15,705 nucleotides of DNA from NCBI GenBank assembly GCA_045580025.1, contig JAZNNB010000061.1:1-15705 (forward strand), in the 5' to 3' direction. This DNA comes from SIG440 sp045580025. GTDB lineage: Bacteria; Bacillota; Clostridia; Monoglobales; Monoglobaceae. A program made the position numbers and the translations under genes. The notes beneath the pieces were generated by a model. That model was not told the origin of the DNA and did no database searches. It saw nothing but the letters and a program-made list of their open reading frames with translations. Each line of letters starts with the position of its first letter. The first letter of the stretch is position 1. Shown piece after piece: positions 1 through 6,544 of the stretch.

Positions 1-15
1 GTAACCATTTGTCAA
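1..15 (-). promoter_or_regulatory. Second -35 element, P2 of the tandem pair (cut by window edge)
   Basis: A second TTGACA on the minus strand (10-15) sits in the same context as P1: both are preceded by an A/T tract and read AAAAAAG(G)TATTGACAA. With a 17-base spacer its -10 box would fall outside the window, so only the -35 half is seen. The two -35 boxes are 92 bases apart. Confidence 0.6.
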
Positions 16-78
16 TACTTTTTTCAATCTTTTTTGAGATTTTTTTAAAGTTTTTTTGCCACTCGGCACAACTCGTCC

Positions 79-107
79 ATCTTACCACATCCTTTCCCTC
101 TTGTCAA
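79..107 (-). promoter_or_regulatory. Strong sigma-A promoter firing leftwards (P1 of a tandem pair)
   Basis: On the minus strand the -35 box TTGACA (102-107) and the -10 box TAAGAT (79-84) are separated by exactly 17 bases. Immediately upstream (about 108-140) lies an almost pure A/T tract resembling an UP element. Transcription would start near base 72 and run out of the left edge. The arrangement is typical of very strong stable-RNA promoters, so an rRNA operon or another highly expressed gene probably lies just left of the window; that last step is inference. Confidence 0.8.
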
Positions 108-218
108 TACCTTTTTTCATTTTTTTTAAAAATTTTTTATAGGTAATATTGTTCCCATTTTTTTCATATTTATTCACTATATATTATAAGGAAACAAAAA
201 ACAGAAAGGTATGAAAAT

Positions 219-1397
219 ATGAATGCATTTTTAAAACATTTATCCTGCATTGTCATCTGCATTACTCTTTTTTGCATCTCGGTTCCCTCTGCAGAAATTG
301 TAAGCCAAGTGAACGCTGACGTTTCTGCCCAACTTGTAACCTCACCGTCGGCAATTCTTATGGAGGAATCCTCCGGTCAAGTACTGTATGAGCTAAACGC
401 AGACGAAAAGCTGCCTATCGCGAGTGTAACCAAAACCATGACCATGCTTCTTATAATGGAAGCCTTAGACTCCGGCAAAATAAACCTCACCGACACAGTA
501 ACCACCAGCGAACACGCTGCATCCATGGGCGGCTCTCAAGTTTTTCTTGAAGTTGGCGAGACTATGAGTGTTGAGGATATGCTCAAAGCCATAGTAATAG
601 CCTCTGGCAACGATGCAGCTGTTGCTATGTCAGAGTTTATCGCAGGTACAGAATCAGCTTTCGTTGAAATGATGAACAATCGTGCCAAAGAGCTGGGCTG
701 TAAAAACACACATTTCATAAACTGCAACGGCCTTGACGAAACAAGCGAACATTACAGCACCGCAAGGGATGTTGCTATCATTTCTTGCGAGCTTCTTAAA
801 CACCCCAAAATAACCGAATATACAACCATCTGGATGGACACTTTGCGTGGCGGCGAGTTTGGTCTTTCAAACACCAACAAGCTCATTCGTTTTTACAACG
901 GCGCCAATGGTATAAAAACCGGCTCCACTTCAGTAGCAAAATACTGTCTGTCAGCATCTGCCAAACGTGATGGCATGCAGCTGGTTGCAGTTGTTCTTGC
1001 CGCCCCCTCAACTGCCGACCGTTTTTCCAGCGCCACAAGGCTTCTGGATTATGGCTTTGCAAATTATTCGGTAGTAAATGCCGCTGAAAAAATCGGCGAC
1101 CTTGCGCCACTCTCAGTTGTGGGCGGAAAAGCAGATACCATCTCCATCGCGCCTGATAAAAAGGTAAATTTCATAGTAAAAAAGGGAGCATCAGACAAGG
1201 TTGAAACTTCCATATCATTTAAGGATTCAATCAAAGCACCTATTTCAAAAAATGAGCCTCTCGGGACTGCAACCCTAACAATAGGCGGTGAAAAGGTGGC
1301 CGTCTGTGATATTTTAGCAACTGAAGATGTTTCCCGCATGAATTTTTCTACTATGCTGGGAAAAATGTTTGCCCGTTGGCTTTGTATGGTATTCTAA
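219..1397 (+). CDS. dacF: D-alanyl-D-alanine carboxypeptidase, DacF-like (penicillin-binding protein 5 family)
   Basis: A 392-residue serine carboxypeptidase that removes the terminal D-Ala from peptidoglycan pentapeptides outside the membrane. The N-terminus is a signal peptide with a hydrophobic core at about residues 8-22. All three penicillin-binding motifs are present: SVTK at 69-72 (catalytic Ser69, Lys72), SGN at 129-131 and KTG at 233-235. A PBP5 C-terminal beta domain follows from about residue 285, and the short tail ending in RWLCMVF could be the amphipathic membrane anchor typical of the family. The start is supported by AGAAAGG nine bases upstream. An out-of-frame ATG at 211 opens a three-codon frame whose TGA overlaps the dacF ATG; it is probably incidental. 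I see no convincing promoter in the T-rich upstream stretch. The member name (DacF rather than DacA/DacB) is by resemblance. Confidence 0.93.
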   Translation: MNAFLKHLSCIVICITLFCISVPSAEIVSQVNADVSAQLVTSPSAILMEESSGQVLYELNADEKLPIASVTKTMTMLLIMEALDSGKINLTDTVTTSEHAASMGGSQVFLEVGETMSVEDMLKAIVIASGNDAAVAMSEFIAGTESAFVEMMNNRAKELGCKNTHFINCNGLDETSEHYSTARDVAIISCELLKHPKITEYTTIWMDTLRGGEFGLSNTNKLIRFYNGANGIKTGSTSVAKYCLSASAKRDGMQLVAVVLAAPSTADRFSSATRLLDYGFANYSVVNAAEKIGDLAPLSVVGGKADTISIAPDKKVNFIVKKGASDKVETSISFKDSIKAPISKNEPLGTATLTIGGEKVAVCDILATEDVSRMNFSTMLGKMFARWLCMVF

Positions 1398-1426
1398 TTG
1401 ACAAAGTTTCGAAAATAATATAAAAT
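1398..1426 (+). promoter_or_regulatory. Sigma-A promoter for the MTA/SAH nucleosidase gene
   Basis: TTGACA (1398-1403) directly abuts the dacF stop codon and is followed, after exactly 17 bases, by TAAAAT (1421-1426). The predicted start near 1433 leaves a short leader before the ATG at 1460, so the nucleosidase gene can be transcribed independently of dacF. Confidence 0.75.
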
Positions 1427-1459
1427 AAAGGAAAAACTCGGACATAGGGGGATACACAA

Positions 1460-2146
1460 ATGATAGGAATAATCGGTGCAATGGACATTGAGGTAAATCA
1501 ATTCAAAGATCTTATGCAGAGCAAGAAAACCGAAACAATAAGTAACATTGAATTCGTCAGCGGAGACCTTTGGGGAAAACCAACCGTTGTCGCAGTAAGC
1601 GGTGTAGGAAAAGTAAACGCCGCCATATGCACCGAAGTAATGTGCCTTAAATACTCACCCGATTTCATTATAAATAGTGGTGTTGCCGGTGGTCTTGAAG
1701 ACTCCTTGAAAATATGCGATGTGGTAGTTGCGGATGCGGTAGTTCAACACGATATGGACACCTCACCCCTCGGAGACCCGATTGGTTTTATTTCGGGGCT
1801 TGGCATTGTAGATATTCCCTGCGACGCTGTTCTTTCAAAAAAACTGGCTGAGTCATCAGGGAGCGCCGGTGTCCACACCCTTGTTGGAAAAATCGTGTCA
1901 GGTGACCAGTTTATTAACAGCAGCGAAAAGAAGTCCTTCTTGATAGATACCTTTGGCGCCTTTGCCTGTGAAATGGAAGCTGCAGCCATTGGGCATACCG
2001 CATATAAGAACGATGTCCCATTTTGCGTTCTTCGTTCAATTTCAGACAATGCCGATGGCAGCTCGCACATTTCTTACACCGATTTTGTAGGTATGGCATC
2101 AGAAAACCTCAAAAAAATAATGTTTGAGTTTTTCAAAAAACTGTAA
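1460..2146 (+). CDS. mtnN: 5'-methylthioadenosine/S-adenosylhomocysteine nucleosidase
   Basis: A 228-residue cytosolic nucleosidase that cleaves adenine from methylthioadenosine and S-adenosylhomocysteine, relieving product inhibition of methyltransferases and feeding methionine salvage and S-ribosylhomocysteine formation. The N-terminal MIGIIGAMDIEV carries Glu11, equivalent to the family's catalytic Glu12. SGVAGGL at 73-79 is the phosphorylase-fold glycine loop. EMEAAAIG at 171-178 contributes the ribose-binding Met-Glu, and SDNADG at 195-200 supplies the catalytic Asp196. The length equals the family norm of about 230. AGGGGGA lies about seven bases before the ATG. It is separated from dacF by 62 bases that carry its own promoter, and ends at a bidirectional terminator. 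Confidence 0.95.
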   Translation: MIGIIGAMDIEVNQFKDLMQSKKTETISNIEFVSGDLWGKPTVVAVSGVGKVNAAICTEVMCLKYSPDFIINSGVAGGLEDSLKICDVVVADAVVQHDMDTSPLGDPIGFISGLGIVDIPCDAVLSKKLAESSGSAGVHTLVGKIVSGDQFINSSEKKSFLIDTFGAFACEMEAAAIGHTAYKNDVPFCVLRSISDNADGSSHISYTDFVGMASENLKKIMFEFFKKL

Positions 2147-2158
2147 ACTCAAAAAGTT

Positions 2159-2193
2159 AAGCCTTGCAGCAAAATTGCCGCAAGGCTTTTTTT
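2159..2193. terminator. Bidirectional intrinsic terminator between convergent genes
   Basis: AAGCCTTGC (2159-2167) pairs perfectly with GCAAGGCTT (2180-2188), with a small inner GCA/TGC stem in the loop. T-rich sequence follows on the plus strand for mtnN, and on the minus strand the stem is followed by AACTTTTTGAG for the opposing gene. The T-run overlaps the stop codon of the minus-strand peptidase gene. Confidence 0.85.
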
Positions 2194-2659
2194 ATTTTAT
2201 TCTTTTGACTATCTCTTCTTTAAGTCTTTTTCCTTTGTGCTTTATGAAAAGCAAAGGCCGTCTGTATTTGAGGCGCCTGATATATTTTTTATAACTTTCG
2301 CAATCCAGCTCAAAGGGAACTCCGTCACGCAAAATACCGGTCATAATGCCAATAACCCATTCTGTCTGGACTCCCCGTTCCTTTTGCCATTGATTATCTC
2401 CACAAAGAACATAGCCATCTTTGTCTTTTCCGATAATTCTGTGCAAAACAAACTGACCGTTTGGCCTTCTGAAAAATATCACATCTCCCACTTTTGCATT
2501 GCCGTCAAATTTTTCAATAACCACGCTGTCCCGCCCCTGTCTTATAAGGGGAAGCATGCTTACGCCATGGGGTTTAAATGTAACCTTTCCGCCAAGCTTC
2601 AGTTTTTCCTCCATCAATGGAAAAATTTCCTCAAGCTTCACGTTGTTTCCGTTATTCAT
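2192..2659 (-). CDS. Soluble S24/S26-type serine peptidase (signal peptidase-like, Ser/His)
   Basis: A 155-residue protein of the LexA/signal-peptidase fold. HGVSMLPLI at 31-39 carries the presumed nucleophile Ser34, the GD of KVGDVIFF lies at 58-59, and VLHRIIG at 71-77 places His73 where ER-type/SipW signal peptidases use His instead of the Lys of ordinary bacterial type I enzymes. CGDNQW at 87-92 fits the downstream conserved GD-N box. Unlike exported signal peptidases, no N-terminal membrane anchor is visible; the C-terminal third is strongly basic. I chose the ATG at 2659 (GAGAGG 12 bases upstream) over the in-frame TTG one codon earlier. It overlaps the end of the PqqD-like gene by 8 bases, implying translational coupling. 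The substrate is unknown; processing of a small peptide is inference from the PqqD neighbour. Confidence 0.8.
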   Translation of the reverse strand: MNNGNNVKLEEIFPLMEEKLKLGGKVTFKPHGVSMLPLIRQGRDSVVIEKFDGNAKVGDVIFFRRPNGQFVLHRIIGKDKDGYVLCGDNQWQKERGVQTEWVIGIMTGILRDGVPFELDCESYKKYIRRLKYRRPLLFIKHKGKRLKEEIVKRIK

Positions 2660-2918
2660 CAATCAGCTTTGCCTCTCTCATTTTTTTAATAAAAGCTTCC
2701 ACGTCCGCTTCAGCGGTTTTTTCATCCACATCATATTCTGAAAGGAGTGCCGCTACCATTTTAGGTGCAGTAGTGTCTTCTTCCATAGCTCGCCACAAAA
2801 ACGCACCGCTTTCGTTAAGGTTAATGACCCCATTGAAATCCAAAGAGTTATCTCCCACAGGTACTACCATATAATATCCTGCTACACTTCTAAGTAAATA
2901 ATCTGATTTGATTTTCAT
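2652..2918 (-). CDS. PqqD-family (RRE-like) small protein
   Basis: An 88-residue protein with the PqqD pattern: an N-terminal beta region containing GYYMVVPVG, then LNESGAFLWRAME (residues about 34-46), and a helical C-terminal half with YDVDEKTAEADVEAFIKKM that ends near residue 85. PqqD-like proteins bind leader peptides in RiPP maturation, but stand-alone members in Firmicutes often have no known partner. The start at 2918 is chosen because AAAGG lies about nine bases upstream; an in-frame TTG at 2951 lacks such a site. It sits 50 bases after the SLH gene and overlaps the S26-type peptidase gene by 8 bases. No radical SAM enzyme or precursor peptide is visible nearby. Confidence 0.8.
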   Translation of the reverse strand: MKIKSDYLLRSVAGYYMVVPVGDNSLDFNGVINLNESGAFLWRAMEEDTTAPKMVAALLSEYDVDEKTAEADVEAFIKKMREAKLIDE

Positions 2919-2968
2919 TTTTTCACAGCCTTTCTTCCGACACAGCACCAAGGCAAAGCTAAATTTTG

Positions 2969-3901
2969 CTAATTAAAAAGTTCCGCACCAAGAATTGTTC
3001 CCATAGAATAAATGCTTCCGTCGCAAATATCAATTTTGCTGATATCATTGGGGCTTCCTGATACCTTGATATTAGGCATAACTATTCTGATATCAGCAAA
3101 CTTGCCGCTAACATCCACAGTCTTTCCACCACGAACAACCAAAAGGTCTGAAATTTTGGTGTTTGAAATAACCATCTTTTCCTCGCCTACCGCATCGCCG
3201 ATAACAACCATCTTGTCTGTTTCAAAACCATCAATGTTGAGTCCGCCCACTCTTATCATAACATTTCCGTCAGTAGGAATTTCTGCAACGTCGGCATCAT
3301 CAATATAATATTTGATTATACGATCCATAACAACCGCAAACTCAGCACGGGTAATGTTATCCACGGGTTTAAGCATACCATTTGAGCCACCTACATAGCC
3401 TTTTTCAATGATTGCAGCAACGCCTACCTCAGCCCAGTCAGCAACCTGATTTGCATCTTTGAACTGATTAAGAACATCGGTTGAAACATTTCCTTTGTTA
3501 AGCCCAAAAACTCTTGAAAGCACAACGAAAGCTTCCTGTCTTGTGATGTTGTTGTTTGGTCTGAGCCTTCCCTCAGAGCCATTGAATGCACCCATTGCCA
3601 CAGCCTTTGACATTGATGCATAGAACCAATCATCCGTTGAAACGTCAGTGTAGGCCGAAATATCAGCATCTTTCACAGCACCGCAAGCACGGGCAATTAT
3701 TGTAGCCATTTCTGCTCTTGTCATATTGTTTTCAGGATAAATACGTCCGTCGCTTCCTGTGAGGAGTCCGTTGCTTACCGCATTATTGAGGGCCGCTGTT
3801 GCCCAGTGGTCTTCTGAGGGCATGTCCGAAAAAGTAGCCGCAAAGACAGATGTTGAAAGCAGCATAATGCACGCCAGAATTAAAGAACTTATTTTTTTCA
3901 T
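2969..3901 (-). CDS. Secreted S-layer-homology (SLH) domain protein
   Basis: A 310-residue exported protein. Residues 1-21 form a signal peptide (MKK, then a hydrophobic core, ending in VFA). Three SLH modules follow, at about 22-75, 82-135 and 145-200, each with the usual pattern of an aromatic W/F pair, a G-rich turn and an (N/D)-x-T-R-(A/Q)-E box (NMTRAEMA, NITRQEAF, NITRAEFA). SLH modules bind pyruvylated secondary cell-wall polymers. The remaining ~105 residues are rich in beta-branched residues and Gly/Asp and resemble a short beta-solenoid; I recognise no enzyme in them. The start has AAAGGAG eight bases upstream. The gene has its own promoter and a leader hairpin, ends in TAG, and is followed after 50 bases by the PqqD-like gene. 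Confidence 0.9.
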   Translation of the reverse strand: MKKISSLILACIMLLSTSVFAATFSDMPSEDHWATAALNNAVSNGLLTGSDGRIYPENNMTRAEMATIIARACGAVKDADISAYTDVSTDDWFYASMSKAVAMGAFNGSEGRLRPNNNITRQEAFVVLSRVFGLNKGNVSTDVLNQFKDANQVADWAEVGVAAIIEKGYVGGSNGMLKPVDNITRAEFAVVMDRIIKYYIDDADVAEIPTDGNVMIRVGGLNIDGFETDKMVVIGDAVGEEKMVISNTKISDLLVVRGGKTVDVSGKFADIRIVMPNIKVSGSPNDISKIDICDGSIYSMGTILGAELFN

Positions 3902-3930
3902 AGAGAAAACTCCTTTATGTTTATTTTATC

Positions 3931-3947
3931 TCCGACTCCGAGTCGGA
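3931..3947 (-). promoter_or_regulatory. Hairpin in the 5' leader of the SLH gene
   Basis: TCCGACT (3931-3937) and AGTCGGA (3941-3947) form a perfect 7-bp stem with a 3-base loop, starting about ten bases downstream of the predicted transcription start. A hairpin so near the 5' end commonly protects abundant mRNAs from decay. On the plus strand it is followed by T6-A-T7, so it could also terminate antisense transcription. Confidence 0.55.
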
Positions 3948-3963
3948 TTTTTTATTTTTTTAT

Positions 3964-3992
3964 ATTATACATTATTTGTTGAAATTTTTCAA
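3964..3992 (-). promoter_or_regulatory. Sigma-A promoter for the SLH/PqqD/S26 run
   Basis: On the minus strand TTGAAA (3987-3992), 17 bases, then a perfect TATAAT (3964-3969). The predicted start near 3957 gives a leader of about 55 bases with the hairpin and an AAAGGAG site. It lies just after the stop of asnA. Confidence 0.8.
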
Positions 3993-4015
3993 CTGAAACT
4001 CACTTCCAAGCATTA

Positions 4016-5035
4016 TCAAAGCAAATTGATACCGTTTTCACGACATTCGTCAATCATCTGCTGTGGCCACACTGATGCATGAACTTCACCAATATGCGCC
4101 TTGTGAAGAATGAACATACAGATTCTTGACTATCCAATTCCACCACCTATTGTATAAGGAAGTCTGCCCGCAAGCAAATCTCTGTGATATGCAAAATTCA
4201 TACGTTCTTCGCAGCCTGCAATCTCAAGCTGGCGACGGAGAGATTCTTCAGAAACACGAATACCCATACTTGATACTTCAAAGGGTATGTCCAAAATATC
4301 ATCATAAAACAGCAAGTCGCCGTTGAGCTCCCAGTCATCATAATCAGGGGCACGTCCGTCATGCTTCTCGCCTGATTTCAAAACGTTTCCTATCTGCATA
4401 AGAAAAACAGCGCCCTTTTCTTTGGTAATTGCGTGTTCACGCTCCTTTGAAGAAAGGTTTGGATACATATCCTCAAGTTCCTGAGATGTGAGAAAAAAAA
4501 CCTCCTCGGGAAGCCTTGGCTCAATCTGAGGAAAGAGCGAATTTACATATTTCTCTGTCATTTTAAAAACTTCAAAAATTTTCTTAACAGTATGCTTTAG
4601 TGTGCTGATGCTTCGGTCTTCCTTTGAAATAACCTTTTCCCAGTCCCACTGGTCAACATAAATAGAATGAATATTATCCGTATCTTCATCACGGCGTATA
4701 GCATTCATATCGGTATAAAGCCCCTCATCCTCCGAAAAGCCGTACTCTTTCAGTGCATTTCTCTTCCACTTTGCAAGGGAATGAACAATCTGCAACACTC
4801 TTCCTGTTTCAAGCACGTCAAAAGAAACTGCACGTTCAACACCGTTAAGGTCGTCATTGAGCCCAGTATCAGGGTCAACAAAAAGCGGAGCAGACACGCG
4901 TATCAGCTTAAGCTCTCTTGCGAGGTTTGTTTCGAAATAATCCTTTGTTGCTTTAATTGCAATCTGGGTATCCATAAGATTAAGAAGCGAACGATACCCT
5001 TTTGGTTTTATAACTTTTGCCATTTCAAAAATCAT
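4016..5035 (-). pseudogene. asnA: Asparagine synthetase A (aspartate-ammonia ligase) with in-frame amber stop
   Basis: AsnA makes asparagine from aspartate, ammonia and ATP and has a class II aminoacyl-tRNA-synthetase fold. Recognisable segments are VSAPLFVD, NGVERAVSFDV, VHSLAKWKR, GEKHDGRAPDYDDW, LNGDLLFY, SSMGIRV and LPYTIGGGIG. Translation stops at TAG (4130-4132) after residue 301, exactly where the family motif GGGIGQSR has its Gln. The same frame then stays open for 37 more codons, reading SRICMFILHKAHIGEVHASV and on to a natural TGA at 4016-4018; the whole frame of 339 codons matches the family length of about 330. Stopping at the amber removes the conserved motif 3 Arg and the C-terminal strand/helix, so the product should be inactive unless the codon is read through. 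The simplest cause is CAG to TAG. The start may be the ATG at 5035 or that at 5023, which fits family N-termini better; neither has ideal ribosome-site spacing. Confidence 0.85.
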
Positions 5036-5061
5036 AGCCTTTCTTTAATACGTTATGATAA

Positions 5062-5090
5062 ATTTTAACATTATATTTTAAAAAAAGCAA
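5062..5090 (-). promoter_or_regulatory. Putative sigma-A promoter of asnA
   Basis: On the minus strand TTGCTT (5085-5090), 17 bases, then TAAAAT (5062-5067), giving a leader of about 20 bases before the ATG at 5035. A TATAAT (5071-5076) lies in the spacer but has no -35 partner at good distance. The rest of 5091-5250 is A/T rich; I see only a small TTGAG/CTCAA hairpin (5181-5194) and no convincing promoter for the plus-strand gene. Confidence 0.55.
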
Positions 5091-5250
5091 TACAAAACAC
5101 TAATTTTTTATATATTAAAATAAATTTAAAACTTTGGGGCATAATAAAAACATACTCAAAGTCTCATATAAAAGTTTGATTTGAGGTTTCTCAAGCAAAA
5201 AACTTTATTTAAAAAATCGCTTTGAGCAACACATTTGGGAGGTGAAAATT

Positions 5251-5406
5251 ATGACAAACAGCGGTGTTCTCTGCAATGTAAACGAATGTATGTATCACGC
5301 GGAAGAAAACAAATGCAGTCTTGACAAAATTCAGGTAAGCCACGACAAAACAAGTGCTGACGCCATTGCAATTCCTCATTTCTGCAAAAGCTACGAAAAG
5401 AAATAA
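5251..5406 (+). CDS. DUF1540 small Cys-rich protein
   Basis: A 51-residue protein, MTNSGVLCNVNECMYH at its start, with four cysteines (8, 13, 22 and 45) in the DUF1540 spacing C-x4-C-x8-C-x22-C, ending in HFCKSYEKK. The pattern suggests a small metal- or disulfide-stabilised domain common in Clostridia and Bacilli; its role is unknown. GGGAGGTG lies about seven bases before the ATG, an excellent site. It stands alone on the plus strand, divergent from asnA and convergent with the rseP operon. Confidence 0.85.
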   Translation: MTNSGVLCNVNECMYHAEENKCSLDKIQVSHDKTSADAIAIPHFCKSYEKK

Positions 5407-5439
5407 AAATCCTTTCGGTCAAAAACAACAAAGCCTCTG

Positions 5440-5496
5440 AAAAAACGGCAGATATTTCCCAAAATTTAAACCAAAACGGGAAATATCTGTTTTTTT
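5440..5496. terminator. Bidirectional intrinsic terminator (DUF1540 gene / rseP operon)
   Basis: CAGATATTTCCC (5449-5460) pairs perfectly over 12 bp with GGGAAATATCTG (5478-5489), loop of 17 bases. T7 follows on the plus strand (5490-5496) and the A6 at 5441-5446 gives a T-run on the minus strand. It closes the DUF1540 gene and, from the other side, the long pyrH-to-rseP run. Confidence 0.9.
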
Positions 5497-5497
5497 G

Positions 5498-6544
5498 TTA
5501 TCCACCAAAGAACAACCTTGATATATCATTCCAGGTTACAAAAACCATAAGCCCCAAAAGGAACACAAGCCCTATAAAATGTACGATTCCCTCTTTGTCT
5601 GCAGGGATGGGCTTTCTGCGGATTGCTTCAACCACCACGAAAAACAGTCTGCCGCCGTCAAGTGCAGGGATAGGCAAAAGATTCATTATGCCAATATTCA
5701 CCGAAATGAATGACATAAGATAAAGAAGATTGAGAATCCCAGCGAGGCCCCCCTGACTTGCTGCTTCATTCATCACACCCACAACGCCCACAGGTCCTGA
5801 CATATCAGAAATCCCTGTTTCGCCGCCAAAAAGCATCCCAAGTGAAACAAAAACCAGCTTTCCTGACCATATGGTCTGGAAAAAAGATTCCCTTATTACA
5901 TTAAAAACATTTGCCTTCTCGCTTCGGGTCATAACCCCCAAAAGATATGCAGGTGTACCATCAGTATACTCTGATACATAAGGCTCAAAACTGGTGGAAA
6001 TAAGTTCCCCATCACGCTTTACCACTATGGTGCTTTCCTTTCCTGCTCCCCGTTGCATAGCAAAATCAATATCTCTTTTTATATTTATCCTACTTTCGTT
6101 TATTCGAACAATTTCATCCCCCGGCTGCAGGAAATCAGCAAGACTTGATTCCTCAATCACGCTGTCAACAGTCCGAGAGGGCAGTCCGTTTGGTGTGAAA
6201 GCTATTGTTACATATATTATACACACCAAAAAGCCAAGGATAATATTCATTGAAGCTCCTGCCGCAAGGATAATAAACCTTGCATACCTTGGCTTTTTCG
6301 AGAACGAGCCTTCGTCGTCGCTTTCCTTGTCCTCGCCCTCCATACTGCAAAAACCCCCAAGAGGTATTGCCCTTAATGAATATTCGGTGTCGCCCTTTTT
6401 CTTTGAAAAAACTTTCGGTCCCATACCAAGAGCAAATTCATGGACTCTCACGCCAAAAAGCCTTGCGGTCAAAAAGTGCCCAAGTTCATGAACGAATATT
6501 ATAAGAGAGAAACAAATAACTGCAAAAATTATTGTAAGAATCAT
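5498..6544 (-). CDS. rseP: RIP (site-2 type) membrane zinc metalloprotease RseP
   Basis: A 348-residue intramembrane protease of the M50 family that cleaves anti-sigma factors and leftover signal peptides within the membrane. The first helix carries HELGH at 19-23 (zinc His19 and His23, catalytic Glu20), followed by the family stretch LFGVRVHEFALGMGP. A second membrane helix lies at about 95-116, a PDZ-like region at about 120-210, and the third zinc ligand in NLLPIPALDGG near 288-298 (Asp296). A last helix lies at about 322-340. The ATG overlaps the dxr stop by four bases (ATGA), indicating translational coupling. This dxr-rseP order is common in Firmicutes. It is the last gene before the terminator; ispG, often next, is absent here. 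Confidence 0.95.
   Translation of the reverse strand: MILTIIFAVICFSLIIFVHELGHFLTARLFGVRVHEFALGMGPKVFSKKKGDTEYSLRAIPLGGFCSMEGEDKESDDEGSFSKKPRYARFIILAAGASMNIILGFLVCIIYVTIAFTPNGLPSRTVDSVIEESSLADFLQPGDEIVRINESRINIKRDIDFAMQRGAGKESTIVVKRDGELISTSFEPYVSEYTDGTPAYLLGVMTRSEKANVFNVIRESFFQTIWSGKLVFVSLGMLFGGETGISDMSGPVGVVGVMNEAASQGGLAGILNLLYLMSFISVNIGIMNLLPIPALDGGRLFFVVVEAIRRKPIPADKEGIVHFIGLVFLLGLMVFVTWNDISRLFFGG

Noticed and set aside
211..222. Three-codon upstream ORF regulating dacF
   Set aside because: Its ATG lies only one base after the AGG of the ribosome site, too close for efficient initiation, so it is probably chance.
2237..2689. 150-codon plus-strand frame opposite the S26-type peptidase
   Set aside because: The minus-strand frame has recognisable motifs, an overlapping partner gene and a ribosome site; the plus frame has none of these.
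2192..2918. Complete RiPP biosynthesis cluster
   Set aside because: Only a PqqD-like protein and a peptidase are present; no precursor peptide, radical SAM enzyme, cyclase or ABC exporter is visible in the window.
4016..5035. Genome-wide reassignment of TAG to Gln, suggested by the asnA amber codon
   Set aside because: TAG is the natural stop, at normal family lengths, of uppS (8771-8773), frr (9515-9517) and xth (14080-14082), and also ends the SLH gene, pyrH and the coiled-coil protein gene. Reading through them would add unsupported tails.
5994..6491. 165-codon plus-strand frame inside rseP
   Set aside because: Antisense to conserved rseP codons, with no start signal and low-complexity composition.
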